A stretch of DNA of 64,000 nt. Source: Amoebophrya sp. A120 (taxonomy: Eukaryota; Sar; Dinophyceae; Syndiniales; Amoebophryaceae). Both the position numbers and the translations under genes were made by a program. The notes beneath the pieces are model-generated. The model searched no databases, was not told the origin of the DNA, and was given only the letters and a program-made list of their open reading frames with translations. Each line of letters starts with the position of its first letter. Position 1 is the stretch's first letter. Location of the stretch: positions 7,272,548 through 7,336,547 of the forward strand of contig CAJINV010000004.1 in assembly GCA_905178155.1 (NCBI GenBank), given 5' to 3'. Positions 58,201-64,000 of the stretch are shown here, piece after piece.

Positions 58201-59188
58201 TTTGTCTGAGGATGGTGTGGCCTACTGATGTTTTGTGGACCGTAAACTTATCGTTTCCCTGTGTGAAAAAATGATAAAATGAAAGATAGGATAAGGATCG
58301 TGAGGTTTCAATTTAAATATGGACAGTACATAGAATGATCGTCAACCTACTGTACTATGCGTTCCATTTCGCGTGCGGTAAAGATCTTTAAATTTTTGGA
58401 TTTCCTTTTGAGATCTGGATGGTACTATTGCTCAAACTTCATCTTCTTTAGATCACTCGCATTTGTTTCATCGTTCCTTTGGATCTTGGATTTCGTCATT
58501 TCGACCTTTATTCTCTTTCATCATTTACATTTTCGTCTTTCCTTGATCCCTTCGACCTTGATTTCGAGGGAGATCTGTGTTGACAATTGAAATTCTGTGG
58601 TCCTGGCGAAGCGAGACGATTCTTCGGCGCAGATCCGTTCTTGCTCTTCGACTTGCACTTAGATCGTGATCCGTTTGTCACAAGTATGGAATTTAGAATC
58701 ATCAGCATCTTCAGAACCTTCAACATCTTCCTCTTGTCTTTCCACGATTTGGAAACCAAAATACCAATTTATGCCTTCAAGACCCAGCATGATCGAGATC
58801 TGCCTTATTCTCTGCTGTCCTCGCTCAACAAGGAGAAGGACGTCATGAACGCCCGGAGAATAAGTACCACTAGAGAAACTCCAACATCGAACCGGCTTCA
58901 AGAGGTTTTGAGCCTCGGCCAGCTCACCTCCGCTGTCAGGCTGAAAGCACCTGGAAAGTGGAAGTGCCAGATATGACTACTCTTTGCGCGCGTGCTTTTG
59001 CTTATCATTCATATTTTGAAATTGCGTATACTGGTCAACGAACTTTAGCCTTAAGCTCCTGGCTCATCGAGTTTAGAAAATTTAGAAAGCACATGATGTG
59101 CTGTTCGTCAGCTTCGTACTACTTTGAAGTTGAAATAAATGGACAATGCCAGCAGAAGACAACTGTGTCGGAAAGAACTATACTCCCT
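58201..59188. other. Spacer with a possible but unsupported coding stretch
   Basis: About 990 bp. A minus-strand frame at 58759-58508 is Lys/Ser/Arg-rich (RSKCKSKSKNG) and is rich in GATC-containing simple sequence, so it may be chance. No introner or RNA gene was seen. Confidence 0.35.
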
Positions 59189-61365
59189 TCACTTCTTCGC
59201 CCCAACCTTCTTCACGACGACCTTTTTCGACGCTTTCCCCCCACCTTTTCCCTTCCCCTTCCCCTTTCCGGATGACCCGCCTCCACTTTTCCCCGCCCCC
59301 TTTTTTTCCTTTTGACTCTTCAGCCACTTTTTCGACCGCAACAGCTGCCGTTGCTCTTGACTAGTGAGTGTTTTTAACGCCTTCTTCTTCATGCACTGCT
59401 TCACGCGCTTTCCCAAGGAGACCTTCTCGGACTCGATTTTCTTCTGTTGTTTCTTTTTTTCCAGCTCTTCCGCTTCCTCAACTTTGGAGAACCGTAATTT
59501 CCGCTCAGAAATGATTATCTCCTCCTTCGATTTAATCAACTTCGTCGCACTCGCCCGGTCGTCGAATTGGACGAAAGCGAAGCCTTTGGAAAACTGCGTG
59601 GTACTGTCGCGGACGATCCGGGTCTTCGTGATCGTCCCGAAGGGGGTCAGTTTTTGCTCCAAAGCGTGCTCGGAGAGGGAAACGGGAAGATTTCCGACGA
59701 AAACAGATTTCTTGCGGGAAAATTCGCCTGTGAGCTGGGAAGATTTTTGCGTAGTTGAGCTGCTGCCATTATTTTGTGCGGAATCATCTTCTGCAGCTTT
59801 ATCTGGTTTATCCTCATCCCCCTTCTTGCCCTTCTTCTGCGTTTTAGATTTTTTTGAGGAATCATCTGTTCCCACACGCTTCTCGTTCACATTCTGCTGC
59901 TCAGGCTTCACCAGCGGTTCTGCGACACATCGGTGTTCCTCGTCAAAAAATTCTCCGTTGATTTTCTTCGCCAGCTTCTCCATCAACGGCAAAGCCTCCT
60001 TCCGCAAGACTACATACGCGTTTTTGCTGCTCCCGTGCTCCGCGTACGCCTTCGTTGCGTGCGCCGCGCGGCGGTTGTTCACGAACTTAGCGTCCACCGG
60101 GAGGGACCGGAAACGGAGGCATTCAATGCGCAGGAGCAGGTCGATAATGACGGGAATAGTAGTTGTAGTACTACATGATGTGGCACCTGGTTTCATCTCG
60201 ACTTTGTCACTACCAAAAGCAGGAGTCGCACTCGCAGCTGCTGGCCGAGTTATTAAGTTGTATTTCTCGATCACTCCATCGATCTTCCGTTGTTGCTCCG
60301 CATCCCACTTAAGTCGCGGATCCAGCTCGTGCCGCGCCTCGCCGGAGGCTGGCGTAGCTGCCGGCTCGTAGTCTTTGAGTGGGTCTGCTCCTCCGACCAA
60401 GAGCGATTCCCCATCCACGGCCACAATCGGGTCGCCGAAATGCTCGGAAGACTGGAAGCAGTGATACACATGTGTTTTCGACGGATCTTCTGTATCGCGG
60501 TCCTCGCACGTCTTGATGTGTAGATCTTGTTTTTGGATAGTTTGCTCGACTGCAGCGGACCGTATCTGGGTGGTGAGGAACTGCTTCAGCTGCTTGTCCG
60601 TCCAGGAGAGGGGGATCTGGGAAATGTTTTGAAAATGGATATTTAAAGAGAAGATAGTGCGGCTGCAGAAAAAGTAGCTTTCAGACCACTGATTTCAGGC
60701 CACGAAGCACACTATCAAATATGAACTACTTACTCGTCGCTAGTATGCGAGTGCGAGCTGACACTCGGAAAATCTAAATCATCATTTTGTTGAAGTACGT
60801 GCCCCACGAACAGCGTTCGCTTGTTGCGCTCCTCCTCGGATTCGGCTGTGATTGTTGGCCCGGCAGCGCCCTGCAATCCGTCTTCTGCTGTCCCGGCACC
60901 GCTACCATCAGCTCTCTGCTGCTGCTTTTTCTTCCCCTTTTTCGATTTTGCATCCACCACGGCATTGCCCCCAAGTAGCATTTTTGCCACGTCGCCGTCT
61001 TTTACGTTAGGGTTAGCTGCCACAACATCGACTTCCCGTGCCTCCCTCTTTCCGTCACGCTGAAACTTTCGGACGGCCTGGAGTGCGGCCTGCAGCTTCT
61101 GGGCATTTTTCTTCTCCATCTCTGCGTCCTTGATAACGTGGTCCTTCTTGTTGATCGGTTTTGAAGAAGAAGATGCAGAGGGCTTAGAACCGCCACTGAT
61201 CATGGCGCTTCTACCAGTCTTCGTTGGAACTTGGACATTTTTGTCATTGCCCGACGTGGACTTTGATGAAGTCCTTCCTGAACCCCCGAAGATACTCGCC
61301 AAACCTGTTTTCTCCTGCTCTGCGCTTTCGCCAGCGCGCGCGCTGATCAAATCCGCAAGGCCCAT
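59189..61365 (-). CDS. RBM34/Nop12-like nucleolar RNA-binding protein with RRM domains
   Basis: Two exons, 61365-60799 and 60616-59189, joined by an ordinary GT-AG intron of 182 bp. The join makes an RRM start: KRTLFVGH to IPLSWTDKQLKQF. About 664 residues. The first RRM is split by an insert, then ECLRFRSLP and NAYVVLRKEA follow, as in RBM34. The second RRM has RNP2 SVFVGNLPV and RNP1 KGFAFVQF. The C-terminus is very basic (KKAKK-type runs, GKGKGKGKGGGK), typical of nucleolar proteins acting in large-subunit ribosome assembly. The N-terminus is charged and disordered. The ATG at 61365 (MGLADLISARAG) is the best start; the frame continues upstream without an ATG. No introner. Confidence 0.8.
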
Positions 61366-62606
61366 GGTTGTGCAGTGGTCGTTTAGATTCTTGTTCTGTG
61401 ACGCCGATGTATGATGGTTCTTTAGGTTTAGAAGAACTGATTCCAAGAATGGTGTTGTTGATTTTTAGTAGCTCCGAAAACCGCACCAAATTCACCTGCA
61501 ATTACGAGACAAATTATACGTTGACATATGAAACGCAATCCGCGCCAGTGAAACGTCTGGCGCAACCTGTGCGCGTGCCGCTTGTTCTAGAACAATTCTC
61601 ACAACCACGACTCCGAGGACGAGTTGTAGTTCTAGCACCTCAGCCAAAAATTAGAAGTGCTGCTCCCAGAGGTGGCGATCTTCGCAATTGATCGTCCATT
61701 TTTTCGAACGGCTGCATTTTATCGAAGTTTTTGCCGGCGGGATCAGATCTACAATTTCGTAGGATCTCAACAAGCTGATCCTCTGGACTTGATTATGATT
61801 CCGCTATCGCTACTTCAACACATTACTGGATCGGTGAATTTAAATTCGGGAGACGAGAGCCAACGGAGCCGAACCAACTTCTTCTCGGTCGACAGCAGTG
61901 CCGCGGCGGCCTTATTTCGAAGCCCCACTACGACTCTTTCCCTCAACCATGTGATGTGCAGCAGTGACAGCATGTAAGGATTATGCGTCATGGTATCGTA
62001 TCTATTGTACACAAAGCAAAAGCTGCAAAAGAAGTCGGAAACACAGAGTCAGAGCGCCTACGTGTACGCCCATCCGAGTTGATTTGCAGTGGAATTTTCA
62101 TATCTTTTTACGTTTATCGCGACAACCGATGTCACTCGGGCTGCGGTAGAAGGCAGGACTGGCTTGCAACGACGTTCTTGACTTCTCTTCCGGTGTTTTC
62201 GCAAAAATCCTCGCTCGTCCTCACCGTAAATTGAACTTCGGGGTCGTTGGCAGCATATAGCGTCGCCTTCTAAAACAAGGAGGCACTTCTAGCGAGCTCC
62301 CGTCTCTTCGACGCACGGACCGGACGCTGCTGCTCGCGCAACTCCTCAGGTTCCTCTTCCAGCTCACGACGCTGTCGGGCCAATCAAAGCGCAAAAAAAC
62401 TTATTATCATGCCTGTCCATGTAAGTAAGCTAATTGTTTGCAGCGTGGTCTTATGATTATCCGTGATTATCTTCTTTGAGAATTACTCTTTCTGAACAAG
62501 AAAGCAGTCGGGGGCGTATCAAAAAAATTCGTGCTCCGCATCTTCAAAACTTCGAACCTAGTCGACACGAAAGAGCGGTGAGAGCTGACTCAGGAGAGCG
62601 CTCATA
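61366..62606. other. Spacer between two genes
   Basis: About 1.2 kb without a supported gene, introner or RNA gene. Short frames on both strands show no recognisable motif. Confidence 0.45.
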
Positions 62607-63968
62607 TCAAAAATCACTCACTCCCGCGGTTTCCGAGCCATTACTCCCACTGGGACGTCCCAGCTCGCTCACCAACGTCGGCGGGTAGAGTCCCTCCCAG
62701 ACGGTCTCGCCGTTGGCAGCACGGAGAACTCTTGCGGGACCGAAAAGGGGGCGGAAGAATGGCAGCCAGTGCTGCTGAAGTTTGGGTCGAGGTTCTAAAT
62801 GCTCCCAACAACCGATGTCCCACGTCCCTCGTCCTGGCAGGTGTCTAACGCTGGCACTCTGGAAGTAACACGACTTGGGCTCCAGGCTCCTTGTGAGATC
62901 CACATTGAGAAAATGCTCGGGCACTTCCCGCCCGATTAGATCGGTTAAGCCAGCACTCACCAGCAGGGAGAAGATGTTCGTCGTTGGCACGCCAGCATTG
63001 GCTGCGGCTTTGCAGGTCTGCAGAAAACGACCTCGGTCGCGAGCGCACAGCTGCGCTTGTGCCCGTACATCCATGGGCGCTTCCCAGCCTTGGAATTTCT
63101 GGGAGCTGAACCACATGTACTTCGGTACCAAAACGTTAAACAAATCCAGCCAGTTCTCCTGACTGCCGTAAACTTCTGTATCCGCTGGCGCTGCACCATT
63201 ATGCTGCAACTGCGTCATCACATCCTGCATCAAAGGAACGGAAGCTACGCCCGCCCGTGCCCATGCGAGAGGAATCGCACAAGCCACCTTGTCATCCGCA
63301 TCACGCAGCTCCTCACCCTCTTCCTGAGGCCACCGAGGATGTACCCCCGGGAACGGACCATAGTGAACCTTCTTTTCGACCCACTCTCCGCGGAGGATCG
63401 CGCGCTGGTCCCGCAGGGCCAGAAACACGTTTCGATTCTCCTGCGTCTCGGCCCGAGTTTTCCAGTACTGATAAAGAATCATGGGCCCATCTGAACGTTG
63501 TCCGATCGGGGTGTAAACGGAAAACGGCGAAGCCGACGCCGAGGCGGAGGATGAACTTGAAGGTTGTTCTGCAGCTGCAACGCCAGCTGCCGGAACATGC
63601 TCGCCGCGCCCGTTGGTCGTTACAGTTTCCGTTCTCTCAACTCTCTTGCACATCAGCAGCCCCGCCATAGCTTGAGTAGCAAACGCTTGAGCCGTACCCC
63701 CTTGCATGGGGGGATAGAACCCGCCCTCGTCCCTGGCAAGGAACGGAAAATCGGTCCCAGCACTTCGCAGTTGACTGGGTAGCTTGTCGGCGATTCGCTT
63801 TGCGGCCCTGGATTCGAATATCCGTGCGGCATACTCATGCTCAACATTTATTTCGGTCGTTGCAGGCCGAACAGACGAAGACACTACTACTCCAAGGAAC
63901 GTAGATAAGTAAAAAACCGCCAATCCCATGATCGGCCTGCGCATTCGGCGTTCCAAAAACATGCCCAT
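62607..63968 (-). CDS. Hypothetical secreted or membrane-anchored protein
   Basis: Single exon of 453 residues, ATG 63968, TGA at 62609-62607. The N-terminus has basic residues, then a hydrophobic core (IMGLAVFYLSTFLGVVV) and SSSV, a signal peptide or anchor. A Ser/Ala-rich linker (PSSSSSASASASPF) follows, then a folded-looking region with several Cys and Trp residues (ENWLDLFNVLVPKYMWFSS, LCARDRGRFLQTCKAA, GTWDIGCWEHLEP). I do not recognise the family. There is no introner, unlike most genes here. Its 5' region continues to the window edge. Confidence 0.65.
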   Translation of the reverse strand: MGMFLERRMRRPIMGLAVFYLSTFLGVVVSSSVRPATTEINVEHEYAARIFESRAAKRIADKLPSQLRSAGTDFPFLARDEGGFYPPMQGGTAQAFATQAMAGLLMCKRVERTETVTTNGRGEHVPAAGVAAAEQPSSSSSASASASPFSVYTPIGQRSDGPMILYQYWKTRAETQENRNVFLALRDQRAILRGEWVEKKVHYGPFPGVHPRWPQEEGEELRDADDKVACAIPLAWARAGVASVPLMQDVMTQLQHNGAAPADTEVYGSQENWLDLFNVLVPKYMWFSSQKFQGWEAPMDVRAQAQLCARDRGRFLQTCKAAANAGVPTTNIFSLLVSAGLTDLIGREVPEHFLNVDLTRSLEPKSCYFQSASVRHLPGRGTWDIGCWEHLEPRPKLQQHWLPFFRPLFGPARVLRAANGETVWEGLYPPTLVSELGRPSGSNGSETAGVSDF

Positions 63969-64000
63969 TTTTGTTCAGTTCCACTGCATGCGACAAAACG

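Noticed and set aside
58508-58759. Minus-strand Lys/Ser-rich frame resembling an SR protein
   Set aside because: It lies in GATC-rich simple sequence, has no RNA-binding domain, and neither end joins to another exon.
59364-60371. Long plus-strand open frame opposite the RBM34-like gene
   Set aside because: The minus strand encodes RRM motifs with RNP1 and RNP2; the plus frame is a Ser/Phe-rich shadow.
1-64000. Dinoflagellate spliced-leader sequence
   Set aside because: I looked for the 3' part of the known leader on both strands and did not see it; the leader is added to RNA, so its absence from the DNA says little.

Overview
The window looks like nuclear DNA of a parasitic dinoflagellate of the Amoebophrya (Syndiniales) type. 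This is inferred from gene organisation, not from a database match. Three things point that way. First, every gene I can support lies on the minus strand, a unidirectional cluster. Second, the genes are compact and rich in low-complexity Ser/Gly/Gln tracts. Third, the coding sequences are full of short repeated introns (introner elements), many with splice sites that are not GT-AG; repeated introns of this kind with highly variable splice motifs are described from Amoebophrya genomes.

Layout from left to right, all minus strand: an importin-alpha-like gene (0.6-10.6 kb); a small hypothetical gene (11.7-12.8 kb); a very large low-complexity hypothetical gene (13.8-23.4 kb); a type II membrane protein with a DUF3431-like glycosyltransferase domain (24.2-28.6 kb); a GC-rich island without recognisable genes (about 29.2-30.6 kb); a dynamin-family GTPase (30.9-34.6 kb); a small protein with APAPPQMT repeats (35.2-35.8 kb); an acidic hypothetical protein (36.0-36.6 kb); glutamine-dependent carbamoyl-phosphate synthetase II (37.8-47.2 kb); a PP2C phosphatase (47.9-51.7 kb); a putative organellar helical-repeat protein (52.3-56.5 kb); ribosomal protein uS8/RPS15A (57.3-58.2 kb); an RBM34/Nop12-like RNA-binding protein (59.2-61.4 kb); and a predicted secreted protein (62.6-64.0 kb). 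The genes share no pathway: they cover nuclear import, membrane fission, pyrimidine synthesis, signalling, translation and nucleolar RNA binding.

The main discovery is the intron system. By eye I delimit 60 introner elements of 107-323 bp in nine terminal-inverted-repeat (TIR) families, named A to I here (A 24, B 13, C 4, D 5, E 4, F 3, G 5, H 1, I 1). All 60 interrupt coding exons; I see none in intergenic DNA or in ordinary introns. Most begin with TAT and end with ATA. Thirty-nine have perfect 5-7 bp target-site duplications (TSDs), ten have perfect 4-bp ones, seven have one mismatch, and four have no clear duplication. Removing the element plus one TSD copy restores the reading frame, often through a conserved protein motif. 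In many cases no frame-compatible GT-AG pair exists. All nine families share an internal TTTGTNATGC / GCATNACAAA box although their TIRs differ. Family A occurs about equally in both orientations. No transposase gene is present, so the elements look non-autonomous. Conventional, non-repetitive GT-AG introns coexist in the same genes.

Element boundaries, exon joins and counts were read by eye and have not been tested against transcripts.
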